NCBI RefSeq assembly: GCF_040675855.1
Contig: NZ_JBEGIK010000001.1
Coordinates: 2,852,001-2,916,000 of the forward strand
Origin: Microbacterium sp. LWH3-1.2
Lineage (GTDB): Bacteria > Actinomycetota > Actinomycetes > Actinomycetales > Microbacteriaceae
Reading direction: 5' to 3'
Length of the DNA: 64,000 nt
In this document: positions 1 through 12,380 of the stretch, piece by piece
Position numbering within the stretch: the stretch's first letter is position 1
Layout of the letters: each line of letters starts with the position of its first letter
Notes under the pieces: generated by a model
Database searches by the model: none
The model's input: only the letters and a program-made list of their open reading frames with translations
What the model was told of the DNA's origin: nothing
Program-made: the position numbers and the translations under genes

Positions 1-1402
1 CGCGGATCTTCTCGAGCACGCCGGGCTGAGCGGCCAGCGCCTCGTCGATCGCTGCGATGAGCGCACCGTCGTCCGAGACGACGGCGAGCCCACGGGCGTC
101 GACGATCTCCTGAGGCGTGCCCTCACCGGCGATCATGCCCTCGAGAACCTGGCGCGCGAGCTTGTCGGTCAGGGTCCCGGCGTCGACGAGCGCCTGCAGC
201 GCGGCCACGTCCGCGGGGGTCGCCAGCTCGGCCGGTTCGCGACCCTCGGCGTTCGCGATGCGCAGGAGCTCGCCCGTCCACCACTTGCGCGCCGAGGCGG
301 GAGATGTACCCGCAGCGATCGTGGCTTCCACCTCGGCGAGCAGTCCTGCGTTCACGACGCCCTGGAAGTCGATGTCGGCGAAGCCCCAGTCGGCTTTGAG
401 GCGACGCCGGCGAGCCGCAGGCGGCTCAGGCAGCGCGGCTCGGAGCTGCTCGATCAACTCGAGCGACGGCGCGACCGGCAGCAGGTCGGGCTCCGGGAAG
501 TAGCGGTAGTCGTCGGCGTCCGACTTGGGTCGACCAGGCGACGTGGTGCCGGTGTCCTCGTGCCAGTGACGCGTCTCCTGCGTGATCGTCCCGCCGGCGG
601 CGAGGATCGCCGCCTGGCGCTGGATCTCGTACCGCACCGCACGCTCGACCGAGCGCATCGAGTTGACGTTCTTCGTCTCGGTGCGCGTGCCGAGCTTCTC
701 CTGGCCGCGCGGGCGCAGCGACACATTGGCGTCGCAGCGGAGGTTGCCGCGCTCCATGCGCGCCTCCGAGATGCCGAGCGCGATCACGATGTCGCGGATC
801 GTCGCGACGTACGCCTTCGCGATCTCCGGCGCGCGGTGCTCGGCGCCGAAGATCGGCTTCGTGACGATCTCGACGAGCGGGACACCGGCACGGTTGTAGT
901 CGACCAGCGAGTACTCCGCGCCCTGGATGCGTCCGGTCGAGCCGCCGACGTGGGTGAGCTTGCCGGCATCCTCCTCCATGTGCGCGCGTTCGATCGGCAC
1001 GGTGACGATCTTCCCGTCGGCGAGCTCGATGTCGACCGACCCCTCGAACGCGATCGGCTCGTCGTACTGCGAGATCTGGTAGTTCTTGCCGAGGTCGGGG
1101 TAGAAGTAGTTCTTGCGCGCGAACCGGCTCGACGGCGCGATCGAGCAGCCGAGCGCGAGGCCCAGGCTGATCGAGTAGCGGACCGCGGTCTCGTTGACGA
1201 CGGGCAACGCGCCCGGCAGGCCCATGTCGACCGGCGCGACGAGCGTGTTCGCTTCGGCGCCGTGGTTCGCGGAGTTCGCGGGGTTCGCCGCCGCCGAGAA
1301 CATCTTGGTCTCGGTGTTCAGCTCGACGTGCACCTCGAAGCCGAGCACCGGCTCGTAGAGCTCGAGCGCCTTGTCGAAGTCCATCAGCTTGTCCTTCGCC
1401 AT
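1..1402 (-). CDS. gatB: Aspartyl/glutamyl-tRNA(Asn/Gln) amidotransferase subunit B, 3' end cut by window edge
   Basis: Subunit B of the GatCAB amidotransferase, which binds misacylated Glu-tRNA(Gln) or Asp-tRNA(Asn) and phosphorylates the acyl group so that ammonia from GatA can amidate it. The translation starts [19 protein letters not shown] and continues [15 protein letters not shown], the standard GatB opening. It reads open for about 467 codons to base 1, and the last roughly 30 residues of a usual 500-residue protein lie outside. The ATG overlaps the last base of the gatA stop codon (TGATG), so the two are translationally coupled. Last gene of gatC-gatA-gatB on this strand. The identity is secure; only the 3' end is missing. 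Confidence 0.95.
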   Translation of the reverse strand, partial: MAKDKLMDFDKALELYEPVLGFEVHVELNTETKMFSAAANPANSANHGAEANTLVAPVDMGLPGALPVVNETAVRYSISLGLALGCSIAPSSRFARKNYFYPDLGKNYQISQYDEPIAFEGSVDIELADGKIVTVPIERAHMEEDAGKLTHVGGSTGRIQGAEYSLVDYNRAGVPLVEIVTKPIFGAEHRAPEIAKAYVATIRDIVIALGISEARMERGNLRCDANVSLRPRGQEKLGTRTETKNVNSMRSVERAVRYEIQRQAAILAAGGTITQETRHWHEDTGTTSPGRPKSDADDYRYFPEPDLLPVAPSLELIEQLRAALPEPPAARRRRLKADWGFADIDFQGVVNAGLLAEVEATIAAGTSPASARKWWTGELLRIANAEGREPAELATPADVAALQALVDAGTLTDKLARQVLEGMIAGEGTPQEIVDARGLAVVSDDGALIAAIDEALAAQPGVLEKIR

Positions 1403-2922
1403 CAGCGGGCACCTCCGTTCGCGCCGAGGGCCGGCGCCCTGTCGAGGAGCGGACCGCCCCACGAGTCGACGAGCAGGGACTCCAGCGCCGCACCGACGCG
1501 GTACAGACGCGCGTCCTCGTGCGCGGGGGCGAGGAACTGGATCCCGACAGGCAGGCCGTCCTCCGACGCGAGACCCGACGGGATCGAGATCCCCGGCACG
1601 CCCGCGAGGTTCGCCGGGATCGTCGTCACGTCGTTGAGGTACATCTGCAGCGGGTCGTCGATCTTCTCGCCGAGCTTGAACGCGGTGGTCGGTGCCGACG
1701 GTGTCGCGATGACATCCACCTGCGAGAATGCGTCCGCGAAATCGCGCTGGATCAGCGTGCGCACCTTCTGGGCCGAGCCGTAATAGGCGTCGTAATAGCC
1801 CGCCGACAGGGCGTACGTGCCGAGGATGATGCGGCGCTTCACCTCGTCGCCGAAGCCGGCATCGCGGGTCTTGGCCATGACATCCTCCACGGTGCCGCCC
1901 GGGACGTCGACGCGCAGGCCGAAGCGCACAGAGTCGAACTTCGCCAGATTGCTGGATGCCTCGGCCGGAAGGATCAGATAGTACGCGGCGACGCCGTACT
2001 CGAAGTGCGGTGCACTGATCTCGACGATCTCGGCGCCCTGTGCCTCCATCGCGGCCAGGGCCGCGCGGAACGACTCCGACACACCGGCCTGGAAGCCGCT
2101 GTCGGGGAGTTCGCGGATGACGCCGACCTTGAGGCCCCTGAGCACCTCGCCGTTCGCACCCTCGCGTGCGGCGGCGGCGAACGACGGCCACTCGTGAGCG
2201 AGCGACGTGGAGTCGTGCGGGTCGTGCCCGCCGATCACGTCGTGAAGGAGTCCCGCGTCGAGCACCGTGCGAGTCACGGGGCCGACCTGATCGAGGCTCG
2301 ATGCCAGTGCGATCGCGCCGTAGCGGCTGACGCCGCCGTAGGTCGGCTTGATGCCCACCGTTCCCGTGACGTGCGCGGGCTGGCGGATCGAGCCACCCGT
2401 GTCGGAGCCGAGCGCCAGGGGAGCTTCGAATGCGGCGACAGCAGCCGCGGAACCACCGCCGGAGCCGCCCGGAATCCGCGTGAGGTCCCACGGGTTGCGG
2501 GTGGGCCCGTACGCCGAGTGCTCGGTCGACGAGCCCATCGCGAACTCGTCCATGTTCGTCTTGCCGAGCGGCACCAGACCCGCGGCGCGCGAGCGCGCGA
2601 CGACGGTCGCGTCGTACGGCGACATGTAGCCCTCGAGGATCTTCGAGCCGCTGGTCGACGGCATGTCCGTCGTCACCAGCACGTCCTTGATCGCCAGAGG
2701 CACCCCCGCGAGGGGACTGAGGTCTTCTCCGGCCGCGCGCCGGCGGTCGATGGCGGCCGCCACGTCGAGCGCGTGCTGGCTGACGTGGAGGAAGGCGTGC
2801 ACGTCGGCATCCACCGCGGCGATGCGGTCGAGGTGGGCCTGCGTGGCCTCCACGCTCGACACCTCGCCGACGGAGAGCTTGTCTGCGAGCGCGGCGGCGC
2901 TCAGCTTCGTGAGATCGGTCAC
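1402..2922 (-). CDS. gatA: Asp-tRNA(Asn)/Glu-tRNA(Gln) amidotransferase subunit A
   Basis: Glutaminase subunit of GatCAB, an amidase-signature enzyme releasing ammonia from glutamine for tRNA-dependent Asn/Gln synthesis in the cytoplasm. 506 residues, the usual family length. The Ser-cisSer-Lys triad is visible: Lys79 in LAIKDV, Ser154 in [10 protein letters not shown], and Ser178 in [11 protein letters not shown]. Lies between gatC (9-base gap) and gatB (1-base overlap), so it is the middle gene of the operon. Nothing looks truncated. Confidence 0.96.
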   Translation of the reverse strand: MTDLTKLSAAALADKLSVGEVSSVEATQAHLDRIAAVDADVHAFLHVSQHALDVAAAIDRRRAAGEDLSPLAGVPLAIKDVLVTTDMPSTSGSKILEGYMSPYDATVVARSRAAGLVPLGKTNMDEFAMGSSTEHSAYGPTRNPWDLTRIPGGSGGGSAAAVAAFEAPLALGSDTGGSIRQPAHVTGTVGIKPTYGGVSRYGAIALASSLDQVGPVTRTVLDAGLLHDVIGGHDPHDSTSLAHEWPSFAAAAREGANGEVLRGLKVGVIRELPDSGFQAGVSESFRAALAAMEAQGAEIVEISAPHFEYGVAAYYLILPAEASSNLAKFDSVRFGLRVDVPGGTVEDVMAKTRDAGFGDEVKRRIILGTYALSAGYYDAYYGSAQKVRTLIQRDFADAFSQVDVIATPSAPTTAFKLGEKIDDPLQMYLNDVTTIPANLAGVPGISIPSGLASEDGLPVGIQFLAPAHEDARLYRVGAALESLLVDSWGGPLLDRAPALGANGGAR

Positions 2923-2931
2923 GTCGGGTCC

Positions 2932-3231
2932 TTACTGCTCTTCGCCGAGGATCGCGGTCACGCGGAACCGACCGTCGGCGGAATCCGGGGCGTTCTGCAG
3001 CACCTGAGCGGGCGTGAGCAGATCGCCGGGGACGTCCGAACGGAATACGTTCTCGAGGGCGATCGGGTGGCTGGTGGCGGGGACGTCGGGCGTGGCGACC
3101 TCAGAGACCTTGGCGATGTTGTCGACGATCGCGTCGAGCTGGCCGGTGAGGCGCTCGACCTCGCCGTCGCTCAGCTGGATCCGGGCGAGCACACCGAGAT
3201 GGCGCACGAGATCGGGGGTGATTTCAGACAC
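2932..3231 (-). CDS. gatC: Asp-tRNA(Asn)/Glu-tRNA(Gln) amidotransferase subunit C
   Basis: Small 99-residue subunit that wraps around GatA and GatB and stabilises the complex. The translation begins [21 protein letters not shown] and contains the family's [17 protein letters not shown] region. The start is GTG at 3231. A TAGTCT hexamer sits exactly six bases upstream with no Shine-Dalgarno sequence, which fits a leaderless transcript and supports this start. First gene of gatCAB and divergent from an acyl-CoA ligase across about 60 bases. Confidence 0.95.
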   Translation of the reverse strand: MSEITPDLVRHLGVLARIQLSDGEVERLTGQLDAIVDNIAKVSEVATPDVPATSHPIALENVFRSDVPGDLLTPAQVLQNAPDSADGRFRVTAILGEEQ

Positions 3232-3237
3232 CAGACA

Positions 3238-3243
3238 AGACTA
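3238..3243 (-). promoter_or_regulatory. -10 box of gatCAB, leaderless type
   Basis: On the minus strand TAGTCT is followed by six bases (TGTCTG) and then the GTG of gatC. A TAnnnT box at this distance places transcription start at or next to the start codon. No convincing -35 box is visible. It shares a small divergent gap with the equivalent box of the acyl-CoA ligase. Confidence 0.6.
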
Positions 3244-3279
3244 CCGGGGCCGCACCACTGGCCCGTGGCCTGCCCGGCG

Positions 3280-3285
3280 TAGGCT
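3280..3285 (+). promoter_or_regulatory. -10 box of acyl-CoA ligase gene, leaderless type
   Basis: TAGGCT, then six bases (GTGGCC), then GTG at 3292. The spacing matches the other start-proximal TAnnnT boxes in this window. It overlaps the alternative in-frame GTG at 3286, which argues for 3292 as the real start. Confidence 0.6.
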
Positions 3286-3291
3286 GTGGCC

Positions 3292-4992
3292 GTGACGACC
3301 TACGACCCGCCGCGCCCCTGGATCGCCAGCTACGCCGAGGGCGTCCCGGAGGACCTCGCCCCGGTGACCGGTTCCCTCGTCGACATCGTCGCTGCGTCGG
3401 CTCGCGATTACCCGGATGCCGCGGCCCTGCAGTTCTTCGGACGCGAGACGTCGTACCGCTCGCTCCACGAGCAGATCGAGCGCGCGGCGGCAGGACTGCG
3501 CGATCTCGGCGTGAGGGCGGGCGACCCCGTCGCCCTCGTGCTGCCGAACTGCCCGCAACACATCGTCGCGTTCTACGCGATCCTGCGCCTCGGTGCCGTC
3601 GTGGTCGAGCACAACCCGCTGTACACCCCCCGTGAGCTGCGCAAGCAGTTCGAAGACCACGGCGCGAAGCATGCGATCGTGTGGACGAAGGTCGTCGCGA
3701 CCGTGCAGGACTTCCCGGCCGACCTCGCGGTGACGAACCTCATCTCGGTCGACGTCATCACGGCGATGCCGTTCGGCACCCGCCTCGCCCTCAGGCTCCC
3801 CATCGCGAAGGCCCGCGAGGCGCGCGAGGCGCTCTCCGAACGAGTTTCCGGCACGGTGCCGTGGGAGCAGGTCGTGGGATCGTCGCCGCTGCCGGCATCC
3901 CACCCGAGCCCGGCCACCGACGATCTCGCGCTCATCCAATACACGAGCGGCACGACCGGCACCCCGAAGGGCGCCTCGCTCACGCACCGCAACCTGCTCT
4001 CGAACGCAGCGCAGGCGCGGGCGTGGGTGCCTTCTATCGTGCGCGGAGACGGCTGCGTCGTCTACGCGGTGCTCCCGATGTTCCACGCCTACGGACTCAC
4101 CCTCTGCCTCACGTTCGCGATGTCGATGGGCGCGCGGCTGGTGCTCTTCCCGCGCTTCGACCCCGACATGGTGCTGGACGTGACGAAGAAGCACCCCGCG
4201 ACGTTCCTGCCGCTGGTCCCGCCGATCGCCGACCGCCTTCTCAAGGCGGCGCGCGAGAAGGGCGTATCGCTCGTCGGCACCGAGGTCGCGATCTCAGGCG
4301 CCATGGCGCTGCCGCACGAGCTCGTGGTGCCCTTCGAGGCGGCATCCGGCGGGTTCCTCGTCGAGGGCTACGGGCTCAGCGAGTGCTCCCCTGTGCTGAT
4401 GGCCAACCCGGTCGCAGGGAACCGCGTACCGGGCACCGTCGGCCTGCCCCTGCCCGGCACGGAGTGCCGGGTCGTCGATCCCGACGACCCCACGCAGGAC
4501 GTCCCGGCCGGCGAGCGCGGCGAACTCGTCGTGCGCGGACCGCAGGTCTTCGGCGGCTACTACGGCAAGCCCGAAGAGACCGAGGCGGTCTTCAGCGAGG
4601 GATGGTTCCGCACCGGCGACATCGTCACGATCGACGACGCCGGGTTCGTGCGCATCGTCGACCGCATCAAGGAGCTCATCATCACGGGCGGATTCAACGT
4701 CGCGCCGACCGAGGTCGAGAACGCGCTCCGCCAGCACCCGCAGGTCGAGGACGCGGCCGTCGTCGGGCTCCCGAGCGCGCACTCCGGCGAAGAGGTCGTG
4801 GCGGCGATCGTCGTCGCACCCGGCCAGGAGGTCGACATCGAGGCCGTCCGGGATTCCGCCCGCGGCATCCTCACGCCGTACAAGGTGCCCCGCCGCATCT
4901 ACGTCGTCGACGAGCTCCCGAAGTCCCTCATCGGCAAGGTGCTGCGCCGCCAGGTGCGGGACCGCCTGCTCGCGCTCAACACCGGCGCCTGA
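3292..4992 (+). CDS. AMP-dependent acyl-CoA synthetase/ligase (long-chain fatty acid type)
   Basis: ANL-superfamily adenylate-forming enzyme that activates a carboxylic acid with ATP and joins it to CoA. About 566 residues. The AMP-binding P-loop YTSGTTGTPKG, the GYGLSE motif, YTPREL in the N-terminal domain, the TGDI motif and the C-terminal Lys region PKSLIGKVLRR are all present. Close to FadD-type long-chain acyl-CoA ligases, but the substrate cannot be fixed from sequence. Start set at GTG 3292 because TAGGCT lies six bases upstream; GTG 3286 would add two residues. Divergent from gatC and convergent with the YciI-like gene four bases downstream. Confidence 0.88.
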   Translation: MTTYDPPRPWIASYAEGVPEDLAPVTGSLVDIVAASARDYPDAAALQFFGRETSYRSLHEQIERAAAGLRDLGVRAGDPVALVLPNCPQHIVAFYAILRLGAVVVEHNPLYTPRELRKQFEDHGAKHAIVWTKVVATVQDFPADLAVTNLISVDVITAMPFGTRLALRLPIAKAREAREALSERVSGTVPWEQVVGSSPLPASHPSPATDDLALIQYTSGTTGTPKGASLTHRNLLSNAAQARAWVPSIVRGDGCVVYAVLPMFHAYGLTLCLTFAMSMGARLVLFPRFDPDMVLDVTKKHPATFLPLVPPIADRLLKAAREKGVSLVGTEVAISGAMALPHELVVPFEAASGGFLVEGYGLSECSPVLMANPVAGNRVPGTVGLPLPGTECRVVDPDDPTQDVPAGERGELVVRGPQVFGGYYGKPEETEAVFSEGWFRTGDIVTIDDAGFVRIVDRIKELIITGGFNVAPTEVENALRQHPQVEDAAVVGLPSAHSGEEVVAAIVVAPGQEVDIEAVRDSARGILTPYKVPRRIYVVDELPKSLIGKVLRRQVRDRLLALNTGA

Positions 4993-4996
4993 CCGC

Positions 4997-5305
4997 TCAG
5001 TCCTCGAGCCCGTCCCGGGCGACCGCGATCCGATAGGGGTGCAGCGACGCGACGAAGACGCCGGCCGCAACGGCGGGATCGGCGCGCATGATCGCGCGAG
5101 CCGCCGCCTCGTCGTCGGCGTCGAAGATCGTGATACCGAACGTGCCTTCGGCCTCTTGGGTGCGGCCGGCGAGGACGAGAGTGCCGCGATCTCGCAGATC
5201 GACCAAGTAGTCGAAGTGCGCGCCGACGATGCGCTGCTCGTCCGGCGTCGCGTCGGCGACCATCCCGGGCCGCGAGGGGACGATGCGATAGAGCCATTGC
5301 GCCAT
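4997..5305 (-). CDS. YciI family protein
   Basis: 102-residue protein starting MAQWLYRIVPSRPGMVADAT, with the ferredoxin-like YciI fold signature: an early aromatic/basic strand, HFDYLVDLRDRGTLVLAGRT in the middle, and ADPAVAAGVFVASLHPYRI near the end. YciI-like proteins are small dimers; some act in chlorocatechol or muconolactone chemistry, but most have no known role and none can be assigned here. The start at ATG 5305 has GATGAT six bases upstream, one mismatch from the leaderless TAnnnT pattern seen elsewhere. Upstream lies ligA on the same strand. Confidence 0.8.
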   Translation of the reverse strand: MAQWLYRIVPSRPGMVADATPDEQRIVGAHFDYLVDLRDRGTLVLAGRTQEAEGTFGITIFDADDEAAARAIMRADPAVAAGVFVASLHPYRIAVARDGLED

Positions 5306-5360
5306 GCGATCATCATCCCAGCCGACGCGCGCCGACGCATCGTTCGACGACGACGAAGAA

Positions 5361-7745
<2,385 letters not shown>

Positions 7746-7803
7746 GGAGCGGGGTCCGACACCGCCGCGGCGGCCGACCGCCGCGCGGAGACGCAGCATC
7801 CGT

Positions 7804-8901
7804 CTATGCGTCGACCGGGACGGCGGACACCGTGCGATCGATCGTGAACTGCCCGATCACGCGCGTGCCGTCGTAGAGCACCGCGGTCTGCCCCGGTGCG
7901 ACGCCGTCGAACGGCTCGGCCGGGACGACCGTGAGCACGCCGTCGGCCAGCGTCGCGATCGCCGAAACCGGCTCGGCGTGTGCGCGGATCTGCACGTGGC
8001 AGGCGAACTCGCCCGGGCGCTGCGGGCGTCCCGCCCAGGAGTACCGCTCCCCCGCGATCTCGGCGGTGGCGAGAGCCTCCTTGGGACCGACCACGACCGT
8101 GTTGGACACGGGCCGCACCTCGAGCACGAAGCGGGGCTTGCCGTCCGGCGCAGGAACGCCGAGCTGCAGACCGCGGCGCTGGCCGACCGTGAAGGCGTGG
8201 GCGCCCTCGTGCGCGCCCACCACGGCGCCGGTCCGATCGACGATGTCGCCGCGCTCCGTGCCGACCTTCTCGGCGAGCCAGCCGCGCGTGTCGCCGTCGG
8301 GGATGAAGCAGATGTCATGGCTGTCGGGCTTGTGGGCGACGGTCAGGCCGCGCTCCTCGGCCTCGGCGCGCACCAGGGCCTTCGACGGCGTCGCGCCGAG
8401 CGGGAAGTACGTGTGCGCGAGCTGTTCGGCGTTCAGGACGCCGAGCACGTACGACTGGTCCTTCGCGGCGTCCGATGCCCGATGCAGTTCGAGCCCCTCC
8501 GCGCCGTCGATCAGCGTGGCGTAATGGCCCGTGCACACCGCGTCGAAGCCGAGCTCGAGCGCGCGCTCCAGCAGGGCGGCGAACTTGATCTTCTCGTTGC
8601 ACCGCATGCACGGGTTCGGGGTGCGGCCCGCACGGTACTCGGCGACGAAGTCGTCGATCACGTCATCGCGGAATCGCTCGGAGAAGTCCCACACATAGAA
8701 GGGGATGCCGAGCCGGTCGGCGGCCCTGCGGGCGTCCATCGCGTCCTCGATGGTGCAGCAGCCGCGGCTGCCGGTGCGCAGCGTTCCGCCCGCGCGCGAG
8801 AGCGCCAGGTGCACGCCGACGACGTCGTGACCCGCCTCGACGGCCCGTGCGGCCGCGACGGCCGAGTCCACTCCACCGCTCATGGCCGCAAGGATCCGCA
8901 T
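7804..8901 (-). CDS. mnmA: tRNA-specific 2-thiouridylase
   Basis: Introduces the 2-thio group at wobble uridine 34 of tRNA Lys/Glu/Gln, using ATP to activate the base and a persulfide as sulfur source. 365 residues. The PP-loop SGGVDS is at the very N-terminus. The catalytic Cys pair is in NPCMRCNEK (first) and in the [14 protein letters not shown] region (second), with the conserved GHYATL between. Downstream of a cysteine desulfurase on the same strand, nine bases apart, a logical pairing because the desulfurase can supply the sulfur. ATG 8901 also has its own TAGACT box six bases upstream, which overlaps the desulfurase stop codon. Confidence 0.96.
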   Translation of the reverse strand: MRILAAMSGGVDSAVAAARAVEAGHDVVGVHLALSRAGGTLRTGSRGCCTIEDAMDARRAADRLGIPFYVWDFSERFRDDVIDDFVAEYRAGRTPNPCMRCNEKIKFAALLERALELGFDAVCTGHYATLIDGAEGLELHRASDAAKDQSYVLGVLNAEQLAHTYFPLGATPSKALVRAEAEERGLTVAHKPDSHDICFIPDGDTRGWLAEKVGTERGDIVDRTGAVVGAHEGAHAFTVGQRRGLQLGVPAPDGKPRFVLEVRPVSNTVVVGPKEALATAEIAGERYSWAGRPQRPGEFACHVQIRAHAEPVSAIATLADGVLTVVPAEPFDGVAPGQTAVLYDGTRVIGQFTIDRTVSAVPVDA

Positions 8902-8907
8902 GGGTCC

Positions 8908-8913
8908 AGTCTA
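8908..8913 (-). promoter_or_regulatory. -10 box of mnmA overlapping the upstream stop codon
   Basis: TAGACT on the minus strand, six bases (GGACCC), then ATG of mnmA. The first three bases TAG are also the stop codon of the cysteine desulfurase (8911-8913). It suggests mnmA can be transcribed independently and leaderless even though the genes are nine bases apart. Confidence 0.55.
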
Positions 8914-10104
8914 CGAAGCCCTGCCTGACCGTGGCCCGGACGCCGCTCTCGCGCGCTCGACGAGCTCTGGCAGCACTGCGAGCACAGTGTCGACGTCGTC
9001 ATCGCCGGTGGTGCGACCGAGCGTGAACCGCAGCACCTGACGTGCCTCGGCATCCGTCCGTCCCATCGCGAGGACGACATGCGACGGCTCCGGCACGCCC
9101 GCCTGGCACGCCGACCCGGTGGATACCTCGACGCCGGCCATATCGAGCAGGAAGAGCAGCGTCTCTCCCGACGCCCCGGGGAAGAGCAGGTGCGCGTTGC
9201 CGGGCAGGCGGTCGATCGGGTCTCCCAGCAGCTCGGCATCGGGGACGGAGTTCCGGATGCCGCGCACCAGACGCTCCCGCAGGGCTGCAAGTCGCCGCGC
9301 CTCGGACACGCGCTCGGCCCCCGCGAGTTCGGCCGCGACGGCGAAAGCCGCCGCGCCTGGCACGTCCTGCGTGCCGGCGCGCAGCCGCCGCTGCTGACCA
9401 CCGCCGTGCAGGAGCGCGGTGAGGTCCGCGCTGCGTGCGACGACGAGCGCGCCGACGCCGGTCGGGCCGCCGATCTTGTGGGCCGACACGCTCATGGCCA
9501 CGAGGCCCGCGCGGCCGCGAGCCTCGCCTCGCCAGCCGCGGAACGACACCGGCAGGTGGCCGAACGCTGCGACCGCGTCCAGATGCAGGGGCACGCCGGC
9601 CCCCGCGGCGCCGGCCGACAGTGCGGCCGCGTCGTTCACCGTGCCGGCTTCGTTGTTCGCGACGAGCGCGGTGGCCAGGGCGGCGCCGGACAGGGCCGCA
9701 GTGAACTCGTCGACACGGATGCGGGCGCTGTCGTCGGTGCCGACGTGCCGCACGACCGCGCCCTGCGCGTCGAGCCATTCGACCGCGTCGAGCGTCGCGT
9801 GGTGTTCGCCGTCCGGCAGCACCACGGCGTCGGCGTCTGGTCGCCTGGCCCACCACAGGCCCTTCACGGCGAGGTTGACTGCCTCGGTGCCGCCCGACGT
9901 GAACACGACTTCGATCGGGTCGGCGTCGACCACCGCGGCGAGGCGCTCGCGCGCCTCCTCGAGCACCCGGCGCGCGTGCTGGCCCGCGCCGTGGATGGAT
10001 GAGGCGTTGCCCACCGCCGACGCGGCGTCGATCCAGGCGTCGCGCGCCTCGGGTCGCAGCGGCGCTGTCGCGGCGTGATCGAGATATATCCGTGCATCGC
10101 TCAT
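8911..10104 (-). CDS. Cysteine desulfurase, class V aminotransferase (IscS/NifS type)
   Basis: PLP enzyme that takes sulfur from cysteine to form an enzyme persulfide used for tRNA thiolation and Fe-S assembly. 397 residues from ATG 10104 (MSDARIYLDHAATAPLRPEA). That start has AGGAGG upstream. Visible motifs: ASSIHGAGQHAR near the N-terminus, TSGGTEAVNLAVKG, HATLDAVEW, and the PLP lysine in SVSAHKIGGPTGVGAL. The persulfide Cys is likely in STGSACQAGVPEPSHV. It heads the pair with mnmA, so delivery of sulfur to MnmA is the likely role. Whether it also serves Fe-S assembly is unknown; no scaffold gene is nearby. Confidence 0.93.
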   Translation of the reverse strand: MSDARIYLDHAATAPLRPEARDAWIDAASAVGNASSIHGAGQHARRVLEEARERLAAVVDADPIEVVFTSGGTEAVNLAVKGLWWARRPDADAVVLPDGEHHATLDAVEWLDAQGAVVRHVGTDDSARIRVDEFTAALSGAALATALVANNEAGTVNDAAALSAGAAGAGVPLHLDAVAAFGHLPVSFRGWRGEARGRAGLVAMSVSAHKIGGPTGVGALVVARSADLTALLHGGGQQRRLRAGTQDVPGAAAFAVAAELAGAERVSEARRLAALRERLVRGIRNSVPDAELLGDPIDRLPGNAHLLFPGASGETLLFLLDMAGVEVSTGSACQAGVPEPSHVVLAMGRTDAEARQVLRFTLGRTTGDDDVDTVLAVLPELVERARAASGPRSGRAS

Positions 10105-10206
10105 GACCGGTCCGCCTCCTGCGCGATCGGAAGCGGCGGGCCGCGGCATCCGAGATCCGTGTCCGGTGGGACCCGGTGCCGTAACACCGTCGACTCGGAC
10201 CATGGT

Positions 10207-10212
10207 TATGGT
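10207..10212 (+). promoter_or_regulatory. -10 box of first glgX, leaderless type
   Basis: TATGGT, seven bases (AGTCCGC), then ATG at 10220. This hexamer lies inside the possible longer reading of the gene and is the main reason for choosing the downstream start. No clear -35 box. Confidence 0.55.
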
Positions 10213-10219
10213 AGTCCGC

Positions 10220-12304
10220 ATGATCAGCCCGGTCTCCGTCATCTCGCCCCCTGACGCGGGTCTGCTCGACCCCGCACTCGACGGACTGGGGGTCGTGCTC
10301 CTCGACGGACAGGCACGCCTGCGGGTCTGGTCTGACACGGCGGACGCGATCGAGCTCGTCGTCTTCGACGACACAGACCTCGACTGGATCACCGCCACCG
10401 AGCCGCTCGTCGCCATCGGCGGCGGCGTGTGGGAGATCACGACGCCGCTTCTGCGCCCCGGCACGCGCTACGCGATCCGTGTCGACGGGCCGCACGGCCC
10501 GGGCAACACCTTCAACGGCGGAACGCTCCTGCTCGAGCCCTACTCACGGGGACTCGTCCGCACCGGGTATGACGGCTGGCGCTCGGAGGTGGTCGACGGA
10601 TCGTTCGACTGGGGCGGCGTCGCCAAGCCCGCCATCCCGATGGACCGGACGGTGCTCTACGAGGGCCATCTGAAGGGCCTGTCGAAGCGCCATCCCGACG
10701 TCCCCGGCGCCCTCCGCGGGACGTACGCCGGTCTCGCGCACCCGGCCATGGTGCAGCATCTCCTCGACCTCGGCGTCACGAGCATCGAGCTGCTGCCGGT
10801 GCATGCGTTCACGACCGAACCGCGGCTGCTCCAGCACGGGCTCGCCAACTACTGGGGTTACAACTCGCTGAACTTCTTCACCCCCCATGCCGCGTACGCG
10901 ACCGAGGAGGCCCGCCGGCAGGGTCCCGAGGCGATCCTGCGTGAGTTCAAGGGCATGGTGAAGCTGCTGCACGAGGCCGGGCTCGAGGTCATCCTCGACG
11001 TCGTCTACAACCACACGGCCGAGGAGGGCATCGGCGGTCCGCGCTCGAGCCTGCGCGGCATCGACAACCGCGCCTACTACCGCCAGCAGGAGGACGGCGC
11101 GTACATCGACGTCACGGGCTGCGGCAACGCGGTGGACACGTCGACGGATGCTGCGGCCCGCCTGGTGCTGGATTCCCTCCGCTACTGGGCGAACGACGTG
11201 CAGATCGACGGCTTCCGGTTCGACCTCGCCGCGACGCTCGGACGCGATGCGGGGCACGTGTTCACACCGGAGCACCCGCTGCTGCGCGCCATCCTCGACG
11301 ATCCCGCGCTCGCGGGCGTGAAGATGATCGCGGAGCCGTGGGACGTCGGCATGGGCGGGTGGCAGACGGGCAACTTCGGCGACGGCTGGAGCGAGTGGAA
11401 CGACCGCTATCGCGATCGCGTCCGCAATTTCTGGCTGAGCGACGTGGACTACGCACGTCGCGCGTCGACCTCGCCGGTCGGCATCGGCGGCTTCGCGAAC
11501 CGCCTCGCGGGATCCGCGAACACCTTCGCCGACGCCCGCGGTCCGCTCGCGAGCGTCAACTTCGTGACCGCCCACGACGGTTTCACGCTGCGCGATCTGG
11601 TGTCGTACGACGTCAAGCACAACCTCGGCAACGGCGAGCAGAACCGCGACGGAGCCGACACCAACCGCTCCTTCAACCACGGCGCCGAGGGCCCGACCGA
11701 CGACGAGCGCATCCTCGCGACGCGGCGCAAGGCGATGCGCAACCTCCTGGGCACGCTGCTCCTGTCGGCGGGTGTGCCCATGCTGACCGCCGGTGACGAA
11801 TTCGCCCGCACACAGCGCGGGAACAACAACGCGTACTGCCACGACTCGGTCCTGACGTGGCTGACGTGGGAGCACGCGCCGTGGCAGCAGGATCTGTACG
11901 CCCACGTGCGCCACCTGCTGCGCCTGCGTCGTGAGAACCCGGCGCTGCGGCCGAGCCGCTTCGCGCGGCTCGGCGAACGCACGCCCTCGGCGTCTGTCAT
12001 GGAGTGGTACGACGAGCACGGCGAGACCATGTCGATCGAGCGGTGGACCGATCCGTCCCACCGCACACTGCAGTACGTGGCCGCATCCACGCCCGAGTTC
12101 GAGGGCTTCAACCGGGTGCTGCTCATGGTGCACGGCACCGAGCGGCCGATCGAGGTCACGCTTCCCGACGTGGAGGGCGTCACGCGCTTCGTCTCGCTCT
12201 GGTCGAGCGCCGACGAGACGCCGTCGGAGAGTGCGGAGGTCTTCGTCCCCGGCGACACCGTCGCACTCGCAGGCACGTCGATGCGTCTCTTCCGTGCCGA
12301 GTAG
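10220..12304 (+). CDS. glgX: Glycogen debranching enzyme / isoamylase family (GlgX, first copy)
   Basis: GH13 enzyme that hydrolyses alpha-1,6 branches in glycogen-like glucans. 694 residues from ATG 10220. An N-terminal CBM48-like domain is followed by the (beta/alpha)8 barrel with ILDVVYNHTAEE (region I), FRFDLAATL (nucleophile Asp), IAEPWDVG (general acid Glu) and NFVTAHDGFTLRDL. The open frame extends upstream to 10103, but the TATGGT box seven bases before 10220 favours the shorter protein. Followed by glgE 76 bases downstream, then glgB, giving an alpha-glucan remodelling cluster. A second paralogue lies at 40466-42679 beside treY and treZ. Confidence 0.9.
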   Translation: MISPVSVISPPDAGLLDPALDGLGVVLLDGQARLRVWSDTADAIELVVFDDTDLDWITATEPLVAIGGGVWEITTPLLRPGTRYAIRVDGPHGPGNTFNGGTLLLEPYSRGLVRTGYDGWRSEVVDGSFDWGGVAKPAIPMDRTVLYEGHLKGLSKRHPDVPGALRGTYAGLAHPAMVQHLLDLGVTSIELLPVHAFTTEPRLLQHGLANYWGYNSLNFFTPHAAYATEEARRQGPEAILREFKGMVKLLHEAGLEVILDVVYNHTAEEGIGGPRSSLRGIDNRAYYRQQEDGAYIDVTGCGNAVDTSTDAAARLVLDSLRYWANDVQIDGFRFDLAATLGRDAGHVFTPEHPLLRAILDDPALAGVKMIAEPWDVGMGGWQTGNFGDGWSEWNDRYRDRVRNFWLSDVDYARRASTSPVGIGGFANRLAGSANTFADARGPLASVNFVTAHDGFTLRDLVSYDVKHNLGNGEQNRDGADTNRSFNHGAEGPTDDERILATRRKAMRNLLGTLLLSAGVPMLTAGDEFARTQRGNNNAYCHDSVLTWLTWEHAPWQQDLYAHVRHLLRLRRENPALRPSRFARLGERTPSASVMEWYDEHGETMSIERWTDPSHRTLQYVAASTPEFEGFNRVLLMVHGTERPIEVTLPDVEGVTRFVSLWSSADETPSESAEVFVPGDTVALAGTSMRLFRAE

Positions 12305-12368
12305 CCCGGATCCTTCGCCGAAATCGCGGCACCGCGTCACGTCGCTGTCTTCCCGGTCGGGCGCGCGA

Positions 12369-12374
12369 TAGGTT
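12369..12374 (+). promoter_or_regulatory. -10 box of glgE, leaderless type
   Basis: TAGGTT, six bases (CGAGAC), then GTG at 12381. Indicates that glgE-glgB can be transcribed separately from glgX. Confidence 0.55.
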
Positions 12375-12380
12375 CGAGAC

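Noticed and set aside
10103..10219. Longer first glgX starting at 10103
   Set aside because: It would begin inside the desulfurase start region and add a sequence with no family similarity; the TATGGT box seven bases before 10220 supports the shorter form.
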